Translations under genes and position numbers: made by a program | Part shown: positions 1 to 12,217 of the stretch, one piece after another | How the letters are laid out: the number at the start of each line of letters is the position of its first letter | Position numbering within the stretch: position 1 is the first letter of the stretch | Notes under the pieces: model-generated | Database searches by the model: none | Told to the model about the DNA's origin: nothing | Seen by the model: only the letters and a program-made list of their open reading frames with translations | Source of the DNA: Fremontodendron californicum | Taxonomy: Eukaryota; Streptophyta; Magnoliopsida; Malvales; Malvaceae | NCBI GenBank assembly: GCA_030761205.1 | Contig: JAULJL010000003.1 | Span: forward strand, 33,204,301-33,268,300 | Reading direction: 5' to 3' | Length of the DNA stretch: 64,000 nt

Positions 1-2045
1 CCATGCTATATCATTTTATGCCATGTCATTCGTATGCCATGTCATCATCTCATCTTCCATATTACAATGAAAATGCTTATCATGTTTTGGTAATCATGTA
101 TGCCTTAATGTCAATTTGCATATTCATAATATTTTAATAAATATGGCAATATTTCCGAGTTTAAATAATTCATGGTTTTCTCTACTTGGTCTACCGGAGA
201 GGATATAATTAATTATTATTAACAAAGGAATACCCTTTTCTAAAACAAAAATGATTCAAAAAATTTTGAAATAAATAAAACTTTCTATGTTTTGCCGGGC
301 TTGCTGGGGAACATGAAAAGATTTTGGTGCTAATAAATTCCGAGTCATTCTCAAACAAATTCATTCTCATGTTATGACACTTGTCCATGTCATTAATATA
401 CCATGTCATTTTACTTGTCATGTCGTTTTCATTCATGTCATTCATATGTCATGCCATTCATTTATATGCCATGCCACTCATGTGCCAAGTCATCCATTTA
501 CATGTCATTCATTCATATGCCATGTCACTTAGATTATGTCATGTCATTCTCATGCTATGTCACTCTTATGTCATTCATATTTCATGCCATATCATTTTGT
601 ATGCCATGTCGATTTCATTCACATGACATTCATTCTTATGCCATGTCATCCATATGCCATGTCGATTTCATTCACATGATATTCATTTTTATGCCATGTC
701 ATCTGTATGCCATGTCGATTTCATTCACATGACATTCATTCACATGACATTCATTCTTATGCCATGTCATCTGTATGCCATATCATTTTGTATACCATGT
801 CGATTTCATTCACATGACATTCATTCTTATTCCATGTCATTTTGTATGCCAAGTCTATTTCATTCAGATGACATATTCTTATGCCATGTCATCTATATGC
901 CATGTAGATTTCATGACATTCACTCTTATGCCATGTCATCCATATGCCATGTCATTTTGTATGCCATGTCTATTTCATTCACATGACATTCACTCTTATG
1001 CCATATCATTTATATGCCATGTCATTTTTGTATGCCATTTAGATTTCATTCACATGACATTTATTCTTATGCCATGTCATTTTGTATGCCATGTCGATTT
1101 CATTCACATGACATTCATTCTTATGCCATGCCATTTTATATGCCAGGACGATTTTATTTACATGTCATTTTGTATGACATATCATTTGCCATGTCATTAT
1201 TTTTTTACTATGTCATAATAAAATGCTTACCATGCCATGATAAATATGCATGCTCATTTAATTTTCATCTCAGTGACATTTTTGCATACTCATGGTTATT
1301 TTCAATAATTTTTCAAATACATGGAAAACTAATTATATTTTTTATAAATCAAGATTATTCCCGAGTTGAAATAATTCATGATTTCTCTACTGGGTCTGCC
1401 AGGGACGATTTCATCAATTATCATTAACAACGGAATATCTTTTTCCAAAAAACGAGGAATGATTCGTAGGATTTCAAAGTCATGGAAAAATTTCATGTTT
1501 CGCCGAGTTTGTCGTGAAATATGAAAAATTTTATGTTAATGAGTTCCGGATCATTTTCAAATAAAATATGAATGTTTAAGGGAATTATTTACAAATACCA
1601 ATTTTAAAACCGACTTTTTACCGAGACTCGAGATAACACACGACTAATAAGGTACCATTTTATACGGGCGTTGTGGAAGTGCTAATCCTTCCCCGCATGT
1701 AACTTACTGCCGAACCCACACTTGTTTTTTTTCTCTGGTTCAAAGTGCAAATTATAAAATCGATTTTAAAAATATTTTAATTAATTTTAAAATATTTTAT
1801 AAAAATCGGTTTTAATAGATGACCGATCACACCTAGTCAAAAAAATATTGGTGGCGACTCCATTTCTTTTTCGAGGTCGTTTGCATACTCTCGACCTTTA
1901 ATTTCAAGAGGAATTAAGTCGTCTTTTCCTCCGCCTATTTTGTTTTTCCTCACCTCACTCGAGCGGGTCCCCACAACGAGATCACGTATCGACAATGATT
2001 TTGTAAGGTCTTTAACATCATAATTGGCATCTTTTCCCTTCATTC
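1..2045 (+). repeat. Tat/Ogre-type LTR fragment (U5 side) with internal duplication
   Basis: The stretch around 1360-1860 matches, with divergence, the LTR tail at 57600-58200. Shared landmarks in order are a 'cccgagttgaaataattcatga' type block, a 'gttgtggaagtgctaatccttcccc' type block and 'ggtggcgactcc' near 1849. The first landmark also occurs near 150-190, so the LTR tail is partly duplicated on either side of the minisatellite. Orientation is opposite to the LTR at 39832-44567. The fragment runs off the left edge of the window, and no matching internal region or second LTR is seen, so a solo or truncated LTR is likely. Confidence 0.65.
381..1215. repeat. minisatellite built on an 'atgccatgtcat' motif
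   Basis: Imperfect tandem units of roughly 50-60 bp contain 'atgccatgtcat', 'gtcgatttcattcacatgac' and 'attcattcttatgcc' in variable order. Several frames stay open across it, giving His/Ser/Phe/Cys/Met-rich open frames of 80-147 codons. These follow from repeat periodicity and are not genes. The array lies inside the Tat/Ogre-type LTR fragment. Confidence 0.85.
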
Positions 2046-2777
2046 TCCTAAATATACCTAATATTTAAAAACATAATATAAGTAATCAAGATAAAGATCG
2101 AAAATATAACTAAAATTAAAAATAAAAATGACATAAAATATGTATTTTATGAGCTTATCAGCTATCTTTACAGTTCCAATCGCAATCAAAGTCAAAGTAA
2201 ATTCATCCACATTGAAGACAAAATAGCTACCAAACAGATAATACTCCACATCATCCCCCATAACAATATTCATATCCTTAAATATGGTCATCAAAGAATC
2301 ACATATATGCTAAAAGTCGAAAATAAATCATCCGGAATATGCCAAAAGCCGATCCTTCCACATGTATAAAATCAAACCAAATCAAACCCCCATCGTTAAA
2401 TATGAAGAAGATCAACACCACTACCATCTCATAAGAAATTATCCTTGAAGATATAGATAGCCTTTCATCGAAACTTGCATCGCATGAACTCCGGAAATCT
2501 CTTACTAGCAATCAAACCCACATCTCGACAAACACCCAAACAATGGATCGACCTACACTAGAAATTAGCACCTCGAATGGCCTCGAAAAAACCCATCATT
2601 CACATCGTGATGGCCCATAATATCTTTTTTCATGCACATAAATAGTTAAACCAAACCCCCAAACATACTTCCTAATCTTCTGATGTTCCAACATATTACC
2701 CGCATCCAAGAATAAAACAACACATCTCACAATAAGAAAAATACCTTGAACAATAGAATATCACCTGAGTCCCCAAC

Positions 2778-3000
2778 TCACGATTCTCTATATCTTTCTT
2801 CAATTTCCTTCAGTCTCTCCACCACAATGGCGTCGTCGCAGTTTGCTGTGCAGCCCAGGAGCTTCCCCAAATTCCAAGTTTTTTGAGCTTCCTCGGTTAA
2901 TATTCTACTTCTATTCCTGAAATCCTCATCTGAAAAGGATTCGTTTGCATATTTTTCTTTATTACTGAGATCTTTGATTCCACTGCATTTTTGCTTGTCT
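2778..3000 (-). pseudogene. coding-like fragment, possibly from a plant LINE-type ORF
   Basis: One minus-strand frame stays open for about 70 codons up to the stop at 2778-2780. It contains 'RNRSRILTEEAQKTWNLGK' followed by 'LLGCTAN' and 'VVERLKEIEERYRES'. A charged, Lys/Arg-rich frame lies just upstream at 2962-3156. The Trp-x-x-Gly-Lys-x-Leu-Gly context is reminiscent of the spacer before reverse transcriptase in plant LINE polyproteins, but no reverse transcriptase or endonuclease is present. It could equally be a relic of a host gene. Function is not assigned. Confidence 0.25.
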
Positions 3001-3156
3001 TTTTCTCCCCTTTCTTTTCAGCTTTTTATTCACTTCCTCTAAAATTACATCTTCCAAATCCTCTAAGTGCTTCACTTTCCTTTGGGTTTTTTTTCGATAC
3101 ATTAACAGGGCATGATTCCTCTTCCTCTGATATGCGGTCTGTTTCATCATGTCCAT

Positions 3157-3275
3157 TAAAATATGAATTGTTTTTCGGCTCTAAGAACCATCCAAATTTC
3201 CATCTTCAAACAGCCCATTAAAATAAGAATTGTTTTTGGGCCCCCCGAACCATCCGCACTTCCATCTTCAAACAA
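3157..3275. repeat. tandem duplication of about 60 bp
   Basis: Two adjacent imperfect copies share 'attaaaat-tgaattgtttt', 'gaaccatcc' and 'ttccatcttcaaaca'. No function is visible. Confidence 0.6.
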
Positions 3276-5248
3276 CCCATCTTCAAATAGCCTATCTTTC
3301 TCATCAGGCCTAATTATAACTAACATGTTGGCAGCCAACTATATGGGTGCTCTAATTTTTATACATAACTACTTTTAAATCTATGCTATGCACAGGGCAA
3401 TCTAATCAATTATAATTTTGATAACTTATAAAAATTTATTATAATTCTATTTTTATTAGATGAAGGCATGCAAATCAAGTTGGTTTGTTGTACTTTTTAA
3501 TTATGGTAAAATTAATTAATTACCATATTTTTTATAATAATTTATTGCAACTCTCTAAAATATGGTAATAAAAAAAATTAATCAAAATAAAGTGATGTGT
3601 AAAACTTTAAAAAAAAGCCTAACAATAAAATTTTTATTCAAAATTTTATTTATACTCTTTTAGAAAGTGCCTAATAATCAAAACTGTCATTTATATTCCT
3701 TTTAGTCTTTTTGTTTCCTTTTTCCTTTTTTTTTATTTTAAAAAATAAATTTTTTTCCAAAATAAATAGAAAGCTGGGCAATTAAGGAAAGATATGATAA
3801 TTAATTTATGTTCTAAACCTCAAATAAAGGTTCAAATGGTATTCTTTACTCCTAACATATTCTTCCTTAAACTTTTTTTTTTTAATATCTTATGATTACA
3901 GATTTAATTTTGATCCTTTGTCTTGTTCAAAAACATTTTTTATCTAATTATTTTTAATTTCAAGTATTCAATCCTAAATTGTCATCCCAATTGAGAAAGA
4001 ACACTATATTGGTAATTATATGAAGAAAAAAAAATAATCTTATCATGTGCAGGTTGGTTCATTTTGAACTAACATCTCATGTTACTTTGTTTGGTTTGAA
4101 GAATATTCTTCATCTTGTTTGCATTTCATGCTTCATATTGATAAACGTAATTGCAGGTCATCTTAAATGAAATCTCTTTTTTTTTTTTTTTTTTAAATAC
4201 AGTCCAAACTCAAACCCAAATCAACAGAAATGACTTGCACCACAACCAAATACATAATAATAAAACAAAAGCTAAAAAAGTCTTTATTTGAAACAAGACA
4301 GCAACACTCATAATCTGCCAAACCAGGAAGAAACAAGCAGCGCGCATCATCAAGAAGAGATCGAGTGTAACAGTAAAGGAGTCGTAGTCAATAGTGATGC
4401 ATTTCCTATTCTTGAAGGGGTATTGGATCAATAAGCACTTTGGTGATGTAATGTTTTTGAGATATCCCTGGCTTTGTGAATCCATCATCATCCTTGTAAT
4501 ATATCTTCGATATGCGTGCAAGGTTAAAAGTTGCCATGAGGATGGGCCTAGGCCATGAAACCCTTGTTCAGGTCCTTCCATTCAACCCTAATTCTTTCTC
4601 GATAACCTTCAATCGCTTCCTTCTTTGAAACACCATATTCCTTCATATAGCAAGCGATCCCAGAAAGTTGTCCCCCCCTCTTCTCCTCGTCCTTCAAAAA
4701 TTCAACCCATACATATAAAATTAAGTTAAAAAAGTGTATCTATACTTATTATAAAACTTCTTATTAAATTAGTATCACAAGTCAAGTAACATAAACTCAG
4801 TTAAAAAAATTACTTAAAAATTTAAATAAAATAAAATTTAAGATTATTTATGTCTTTTTAATCTTTTGAAAACACTTAAAAAATTACCCATATCTTAAAA
4901 AAAATTACTCCATTTTTACTCAGATAACTTTGTTTCTTTTAAAAACACAATTATTTTTTTCAAAACACTCATATAATGAATGGTCGAAAAATTATACACA
5001 TTTTTTGCATTTTTTTTTTCATTCATATAATGAGTGTGTCAAATTCTAAAATATATATATATATATTTTTTTTTTTACTGTAGGTTGAAGGTATGTGTTA
5101 CTTTATTAATTTCGTTAATGGATATATATATATATAATCATTAAAATAAAGTTAATTATTATATCTTAATGACTAAGCAAAAAACAGAGAAAAAAAGGTG
5201 GCTAGTATAATATATGTACCTCATTACTCTGTGTATCATTGTACAGAC

Positions 5249-6319
5249 CAAGGTTTCAAATAGCGGATGCATAGCGGTGTCGAGGCCGCTATTTTGCGGT
5301 AGCGGCACCGTCCGTCACCGCTAAAAGGCTCAATAGCGGTGTGAAAGAAATTCATACCAATAACGGCCTATCGCGGCCGCAAAAAAAGCAGTGTAACAAA
5401 AAATAGCGGCCGTAACGGTCCGTTATTTCCGTTTACACCGTTACCATTGAAAAAAAAAATATTTTAAAGTAAACTACAGCTAGGAAATCAAAAACAACTA
5501 CGAGGCCAGCAATGACCAAACCAAACCAAAGTCTCAAAATAAAACTTGTTTTTGTAAACTGAAAACCAAAATCAAATCTCAAAACTAAACACATCATAGG
5601 ACAGAGACCATTTGTAGCAAAAAAAAAAAGGCAGAGACCAGACCAGGCAGACTGTTGAGGGTTGTTGAAGGATTTGGGGATTTTGGGAATAGTGAGTGGG
5701 TGTAGGACGGATTAGTTTAGGGGTGGGGGTGGGTGTGGGATGGGTTAGTTGAGAGTGAGAGTTGGGGGAGATGAAGTGAAAAAATTTAAGGGAAAATTTT
5801 GGAAAAATTTATTATATATGATTTTATTTGGGGGAAAATTTTAAAAATTTTAATAGAAATAAATTTTGTATAATTTAAATATAAATAGTTTAAGTTAAAT
5901 AGTTATATATTATTTTTATTATTTTTTTAAGTTATGATTTTATATTTAAATTTGAGTAATGTTTTTTATGTTTTGGTATTTGTGTTGTTATTAATTATTA
6001 ATATTCTTAAAAATTTATAGATAATAATGAATATTTTTATAAATATGAATATTTTATTAGAATGACAAAAAATTATAAATAAATTTTTTTTTCATGTAAA
6101 TAAAAAATTATAAAATATCATAAAATATTTGAAAATTCATTAAAAATGAATTTTTATGTTTATAACTTTAATTGTTATGTTTATCTATAAGTTGTATAAA
6201 TTTGAAAAAAATTCATGACCACGATGACCGTAATGACCGCGATAGTATTCGTTATGTCTGCAACCGTTACAAACGCAATGCAACCGAAAATGCGACCGCA
6301 ACCGCAATTTAAATCCCTG
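5249..6319. mobile_element. non-autonomous hAT element, 1,071 bp
   Basis: The ends are CAAGGTTTCAAATAGCGG and, reversed, CAGGGATTTAAATTGCGG. These are imperfect inverted repeats starting CA-GG as in hAT elements. The 8-bp duplication GTACAGAC flanks it at 5241-5248 and 6320-6327, the size expected for hAT. Subterminal regions are GC-rich with repeated 'agcgg' and 'gcggc' motifs (5270-5430), while the interior is AT-rich with no transposase. It sits inside exon 6 of the terpene synthase, just before the codons for the second metal-binding motif. Confidence 0.88.
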
Positions 6320-6708
6320 GTACAGACGGCAGGAAGCTCTCAGAATTTTGGCATCACGATTTATCAGCAACTGGTACGCATCTTCATCTGCTTCTTCCAT
6401 TCCCATCATGAGCAGAGCCAAGGTTGTAACGGTTCCAACTTACCACATTCCATTTTCTAAATACTCATCAAATGTTGGCAGAATATGTTCATGCGTCCAT
6501 CGAGCTTGAACATGGTAGTATTGCACTAGTTTCTTGACCTAATCACCACGAAAATGCATGGTAAAATCTAGTCATAAAATTAAACTCAAGTAATTATGAC
6601 AAAACAAGAGTACTACTAAAGAATTTAAAGAAAAAGGAAAGATTGGCCTGTGTAATTTTACCTCTGCCTTAGCATAAGAGATACTAAGGATCTTCCTTCC
6701 TTCCTCAC

Positions 6709-6757
6709 CTCATCCTCTACTTCATCAGAAACCCTCATCCTCTACTTCATCAGAAAT
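6709..6757. repeat. 25-bp tandem duplication in terpene synthase exon 5
   Basis: 'ctcatcctctacttcatcag' occurs twice, 25 bp apart. Because 25 is not a multiple of three, it shifts the exon 5 frame and brings in stops. Exon 5 is 167 bp with it and 142 bp without, the latter close to normal for this gene family. Confidence 0.85.
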
Positions 6758-9559
6758 TATTTAAGATAGTCTCGTAAAGACTTTTCAAGTAGCCCCCTGG
6801 TAGCAGATTCACCGCACTCATATCGTATCTGAACATTAAAAATTTTTAGTAACAAAAAGTATTTTTTCTAGATTTATAACAAAATGGGCCTTGGAGGCTC
6901 AACGGGCGGCTGGATCTTGGACAAGGATTTTTCTTTGTCAAATGAGCTTAATTCAATTTATGAACACTTTTAATCATGATGCACACAATTGATCTATCAC
7001 GTTTTATTTTTAAAATTAAACAAAAATAGAAAAATAAATTATGGAGAAAGAAGAGAAAATAAAAAAAAAGGAAAAAATGTTTAAAAAAAATTTATCTATT
7101 TTTTTACTTTATTTACTCTTCTTTTTGTTAAATATTTTTTTAGAATAATATAAAATTTCTCAATTAATATTTTAAAAATAAAACTTTATAACTCTAGCAA
7201 TATTGCGCAAGAGTTTTTGTTGTGCAATTGGCATGTGGGTGCCACATTGACAACAAGTGAGACATGAAAGAGAATATATATATTATGTTATATATAAGTA
7301 TAAAATTTAAAAATCATTAGTTTATGTTTTCTTATTCAAGTGATGTACCATCTGCTTCTATAAATAAAAAGAATTATATAAAGTACTTCTATTAAATTTA
7401 AAAGCGATAATTGGGAGTTAAATCGGGTCATTTTGGATTGAATGAAATGCTTATTATTTCAGATTTAGGTTTTTCATATTTAACATTTGAGTTATTCGAT
7501 TCAGATTATTTCAGATTCAAATTATTAAATTTAGAAGTCAAATAAATTGTATTCCAAATTAATTTTTAGAATATTTAATTTAGATTATTTTGGATTTAAG
7601 TTAATTTAATTTTGAATGATTTCAGATTTGAATTGGATAAATTTAAGTTGTTGATTTTTTTTTTATAAAATCGAATTTAAATAAATTAAATAAATTTTTT
7701 GAATTCGACTGAACATTAACCGCCTTTCAAATAGATAAATAAAGCAGTAACAGACCGACCAACCTTTCCATTGCCTTATTCAAAGATTGAAGTTCTTAGT
7801 ATAAACCGTATGCATCATAGGTGTCGTCTAATAATGCAAGGGCTACATACCATTTACACATTATGTTGCGGGCATGTGCAAAACGTGGTTCAAAAAGCGC
7901 TCCAACTCCTATGAAGAAAGACTCCACGAGTCTCTGTCTTACATGTGGAAACCTTGAAGCTACATTTGATTTTTTCCACCAACTATGACACAAATAATAA
8001 TTATTTCTTGACCAAATACAATACTTTAATTAAATTCAGCTATCTTTGAATCAAATGATGTAAATATGAATGCATTCGCTCAAATAACAAATTTGAATTT
8101 ATCATTACATTGTACGTACCGCATAAAAATTAGTAATAGTAAGAAAAGAAAAGAAAAACCTTGGTTCTAAAAAATGTACCATGAGAGGAGGCTAAGTTCC
8201 CGCTGGTGCAGCATCTGCACCCAATTAAAATCATATTTTGCAAACTTGAGTAGTGTATCATTCCTCCCTCGATTCATCTTTTTCGTGAAAAGAGATGTAC
8301 TGCCTTGCTTCCAGTCTTGGCATGCCTTTGTGGTAAGGCCGGTTCAAGGCATTTGCAATGTATTCTCAGAGATGATCAGTAGGGCATGATTGGCTTACTA
8401 CCAAGGACTCCAAGTCCAATGTTGTGAAAGCAAGGGCTTCATCTAGAATAACCTCTCCCAGCATTCCCCAATGGCTAGCTTCATACAAGCTTATCCTGCC
8501 CTTCATATTACTACCCACTTCTTCCTTAAACATACCATCACCATTCTTGAATTTGTTAAACACGTCTGATTCAAAATCCATCCACCACATTGCATTAATT
8601 AATTAGCGATATTCTTTGAAATTAATTATTTCAGTTATTTTTGCATTAACTATAACCTATAATATATAATATATTGCACTTACCACAAGGCATTTTATAA
8701 CCATGTGACCTGAAAACTTGAAATATGACTGCAACTTTGTGCAAGTCATAGTCCTTTTTATCATCCAGCAATGTAATAAAAAGACGACTTAGTTGCTCTT
8801 CAATCTCACTCTCAAAGTGGTATGAGACTCCTAGGCGGTATAGAGAATTAATCAAAAGTATATTCTCTATTGGATCATCTATAGAGGTCATTAACATATC
8901 CTTCACCATTTTTTTCAGGACTTCTACTTGTCTTGAGCACGACTCAAATTCCTTCATACAAGAAGCAGATACAAGGAATCATAAAAGGTTAAGCTTGAAT
9001 CATCAAACTTATTTACTAATTTCACCCAAAGTAAAAAGCTCAAAAAAGGGTAAGGTCTTGTCTTCGTGGTTAAGAGGAGACTTAAAAACTCTTCAATCTT
9101 AGGTTTAAGTTGCATCATGCATGGATTTTATTTAATTTCATATTAAATTTATTCAGTTATATGCTAGTTAATTTGTTGCTCGATTTTTCTGTTTGATTTA
9201 ATTTATTGATTTTTTTATATAAAATATAATAATTAATCTTGATTAATTATACTTATAATAATTGCATTAAAAAAATTTATAAATGTTGAATCGAAACTCT
9301 CCTATTGATCATCCGTTTGCAAGCATTTCTATTTATGTTTTATGATCATCATATAATATACTCATATAGAATAGGAAATACCTTTAACATTTTACTTTCT
9401 TTTTAATATACATGAATTGAAGATAAATTAACCATATATATTTTATATTCCAAAAGAGATAGTAAAATTCAAAGAATATATACGCTTTCAATAAATAAAC
9501 AAATCAACAAATTTCAAATATATACTTGCATTCGTTAATATGCATGCAAGCGTCATGAG

Positions 9560-9560
<1 letters not shown>

Positions 9561-9589
<29 letters not shown>
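9561..9589. repeat. (TA)n microsatellite
   Basis: About 14 TA units within intron 1 of the terpene synthase pseudogene. Confidence 0.95.
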
Positions 9590-9592
<3 letters not shown>

Positions 9593-10442
9593 ATAATTAT
9601 AAGGTTTTATTAAGAAAGATTTCAGTACAGGATGAATAGAGAGGAAGGAGTCAGGCAGCGGCAACGGGAGGGGCAGGCAGGAGCCTTGGTACTCTAAATT
9701 TTTTCAAGATTTTTAAAATGAGGGTAAATTATATTTGATCCCTTCAAATTTTGTTTGGCCTTTTAATTTGGTCTTCTTAAAATTTTTAAGATTTTTGAAA
9801 TAAAGTAAAATTATGTTTGGTCCCTCGAAATATTGTTTGACCCTTCAATTTGGCCCCTATTTTTAGAATTTATTTGATATAATAAATTTAGTAACATTTT
9901 TAGTTTAAACCTTATTCATTATGATTAGCTTAATTCTCTCTATTTACTTTTTCAATAATTAAATAGATACATTTACATTAATTATTTTGTTTAATATTTT
10001 TCATTGTAGGCTCATAAAGGAAAAATAAATAAATAAAGTTAAACAATTACAATATATAATATGAATTGTGCATTTAACTTATTTTGTTTTTTCTAAATAT
10101 ATGTAATATTATAATTTTCTTTTATTATATGAAATAATTTTATGCATATTTTAATTAGACAATAAATTTTTTTGACGTTGAGACTTTATTTCTTATTAAA
10201 AAAATTCCATATGCAACATGAATTATAATTTTAAAACAAACTATTTCATTATAAGAAATTTATGTATTGTTAGCAAATTTAATATCATATATAATATTTA
10301 AATTTAATATTTTATACTAAAATTGTCCATGGACTGGATCGAGTCAGGCTCACATAGCCGACGAATAATCCTATCCTTGGACAGGTTTATTTCATATACG
10401 ATTTTTATTTTTACTTTAAATCTTTATATGTATATTCCGGTT

Positions 10443-10695
10443 AGACTTGCTCATGGATTGGGCCGGGCAGCTGCCCGAATTTTTTTCTTCCTTATCCAGG
10501 CCCAATCCGTTTCACTGTTCAAAATAAAATTAAAAAATTATTTTTATATAAATGTTTATAATTAAATTTAAATAAAAAAATATTTTTTTAATAGTTAAAC
10601 AGTGATTCGAGCCGGGCCGACCTGGATCATTAAAACTCATGTCAAGACCCAACCTAATACGAATAAGATAGACTGTCCGACTCATAAACAGATTT
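10443..10695. repeat. MITE-like element, 'agatctgttcata' family member
   Basis: It starts with 'agacttgctcatggattggg' and ends with 'gactcataaacagattta', imperfect inverted ends around an AT-rich core containing 'aatttaaataaaaaaatatt'. The same end-core-end plan recurs at 25390-25719 and 63055-63360. It lies in intron 1 of the terpene synthase pseudogene. Confidence 0.5.
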
Positions 10696-11254
10696 AATTC
10701 CAATCTCCTCATTAATATTTTTGGCTTTGGAGTCATGAAACATTAATTGTTTTTTTTTTTTTTTTGGATAATTAGGAAACATTGCTGACATGTAACCTTT
10801 AGAAAGGCTAAAGAAAAAACAGGACAATTGAACCAAGGTGAACAATATCAGAACAGGACAATCGATCAGACCATCAAAAGTGAAGAATCGATCAGGCCAT
10901 CGATCAGGTCATGAGTTATATGTAAAAAATAATTAAGCAAGATGTAATAATTACAGAGTTGGTGAATGGAAGAGTTATGAAACGATCACCCCATATGTCT
11001 GGAGAAAAGTTCTGCAATGGGCGCACAATGTGATCTTGATGACAGGTACTGTTTGCTATTGAAGGAGGTTGAAATGATGGCATTGATGATGAATTGGTAG
11101 AAGCAAAACAAGTTTTTCCTCTTATTTTGGGCGGAAGCATTAGGCAAGAAATTCCTCTCATGGAGAGGCAAGAGGTGGCGGAGAGTGTTGCTTGGAGTGC
11201 CATGTTAGCTTAGCTTAGCTACTTAATTTGTGAAAGCAAGAGGTGGGAGGAGTA

Positions 11255-11280
11255 GTCTTATGGCTATTTATGCAAAAGCT
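11255..11280 (-). promoter_or_regulatory. TATA-like promoter of the terpene synthase
   Basis: On the minus strand 'gcataaatagcc' lies about 60 bp upstream of the ATG at 11203, a normal distance for a TATA box and short 5' leader. A 'gctaagctaagctaac' run directly precedes the ATG. The Mutator-like element begins 309 bp upstream of the ATG, so any distal promoter has been displaced. Confidence 0.4.
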
Positions 11281-11511
11281 TCTCCATATATAGAACTGCA
11301 TTCCATTCTTTCATGGTAAAATTATTGGAATTAAAAATTTATTAGTCATTATCCATTTATCCTCGTGTTACCCACTTCCCCTATTAAGAATCATTTCAAC
11401 GTTATCTTCTATTATGATTTTTGCGTCCTTATGGACAAAAGAGGTATTTTTGAAATGTTTTAGATAGTTTGAATTTATTTTGTCTCTTAGTTAGTGGGGT
11501 GAGGAGAGAGA

Positions 11512-11800
11512 GGTTTTTTTATTTAAATATAACCAAAAAAAAATTCTCAAAATATCGTTCATTTTAGATTATTTCTTAAAATCCGCTTGTTTTAACACTA
11601 GCTGGGAAATCGCCACCCCCATGGCGATTTCCCAGCGTAAAAAAACACATTTTGGCTAAAAATACCAAGGGAAATCGCCATGGGGTGGCTATTTCCCTTC
11701 ATGTATAATTTTGTTTTTAATTAATAAACAAATTTTAATTTTTTTTTAATTTGTAAATTTTATTTTTTAATTTTAAAAATTATAAATTAAATTTCTTATT
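11512..11800. repeat. MULE left terminal inverted repeat with internal hairpins
   Basis: It pairs with 16800-17070. Within it, 'ctgggaaatcgcca' and 'tggcgatttcccag' form a short-loop hairpin at about 11603-11637. A second 'aagggaaatcgcca' / 'ggctatttccctt' hairpin sits about 40 bp further in. The right TIR has the same pair. Confidence 0.85.
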
Positions 11801-12217
11801 AAATTTAAATATGGAAAAAAAATTTCTTATAAAAATTAAAAAAACAAAATAATATTTCTTCTTAAATTTGTATATCAAAAATTTTATTTGTAAGTTTTGT
11901 TTTAATTTTAAAAATTTGTAAGTTTTGTTTTTTAATTTTAAAAATTATAAATTAAATTAAAATAATTTTTTTATAATTTAAAAAAAAAAAAGAAATTTCG
12001 TAAGGTATATTTTATTATTTAAAATTTATGAACAATTTTTTTTTAAATTTTGTTAATTGATTTGTATTAGATAAAAACAAAAAACAAAAAAAAAAAAAAA
12101 AAAAACTTGCATTACATTTTCCCTTATATGTACAATAATAATCCAAAGTACATGATAAGTTGACAAAAACATGTAATTCATTTATTGTTGATGCGAAGTC
12201 TCCCCCAATGTGCCAGA

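Larger units (their letters stand above)
2046..4200. other. AT-rich intergenic DNA with no clear gene
   Basis: Apart from the short coding-like fragment at 2778-3000 and the small duplication at 3157-3275, no reading frame looks like a conserved protein. The sequence from 3380 to 4200 is poly-A/poly-T rich. This is the 3' flank of the terpene synthase pseudogene. Confidence 0.5.
8952..10954 (-). other. enlarged intron 1 of the terpene synthase pseudogene
   Basis: About 2.0 kb lies between the donor after exon 1 (GT at 10954) and the acceptor before exon 2. It is AT-rich, with a (TA)n tract at 9561-9589 and a MITE-like insertion at 10443-10695. No coding sequence is seen. Confidence 0.7.
4406..11203 (-). 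pseudogene. terpene synthase pseudogene, TPS-a, casbene/neocembrene-synthase-like
   Basis: All seven exons of a plant class I terpene synthase are recognisable with GT/AG borders: 11203-10955, 8951-8684, 8565-8180, 7982-7764, 6828-6662, 6538-5220 (split by a hAT element) and 4691-4406. Together they would give about 595 codons, normal for the family. Exon 1 has a Ser/Thr-rich, plastid-transit-like start followed by an RPx8W motif ending in IWGDRF. Exon 4 carries the metal-binding DDTYD (7814-7828). Exon 6/7 would carry the NSE-type motif. A transit peptide on a TPS-a sequence and wording such as LGVSYHFE and FEPRFAHAR fit plastidial casbene-type diterpene synthases, though a sesquiterpene synthase cannot be excluded. 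Breaks seen: TGA at 8366-8368, a frameshift in exon 3 near 8250, TAA just after DDTYDAYGLY in exon 4, a 25-bp duplication in exon 5, TAA in exon 6, the hAT insertion, and frameshifts in exon 7. Natural-looking stop at 4406-4408. Confidence 0.9.

Noticed and set aside
381..1427. Several overlapping open frames of 80-147 codons rich in His, Ser, Phe, Cys and Met
   Set aside because: They follow from the period of the 'atgccatgtcat' minisatellite, are open in more than one frame and resemble no protein.
2299..2511. 70-codon minus-strand frame near the left end, with neighbouring 78-codon frame at 2058-2294
   Set aside because: Low-complexity Ile/Phe/Tyr-rich sequence with no homology that I recognise and no codon-use contrast to surrounding AT-rich DNA.
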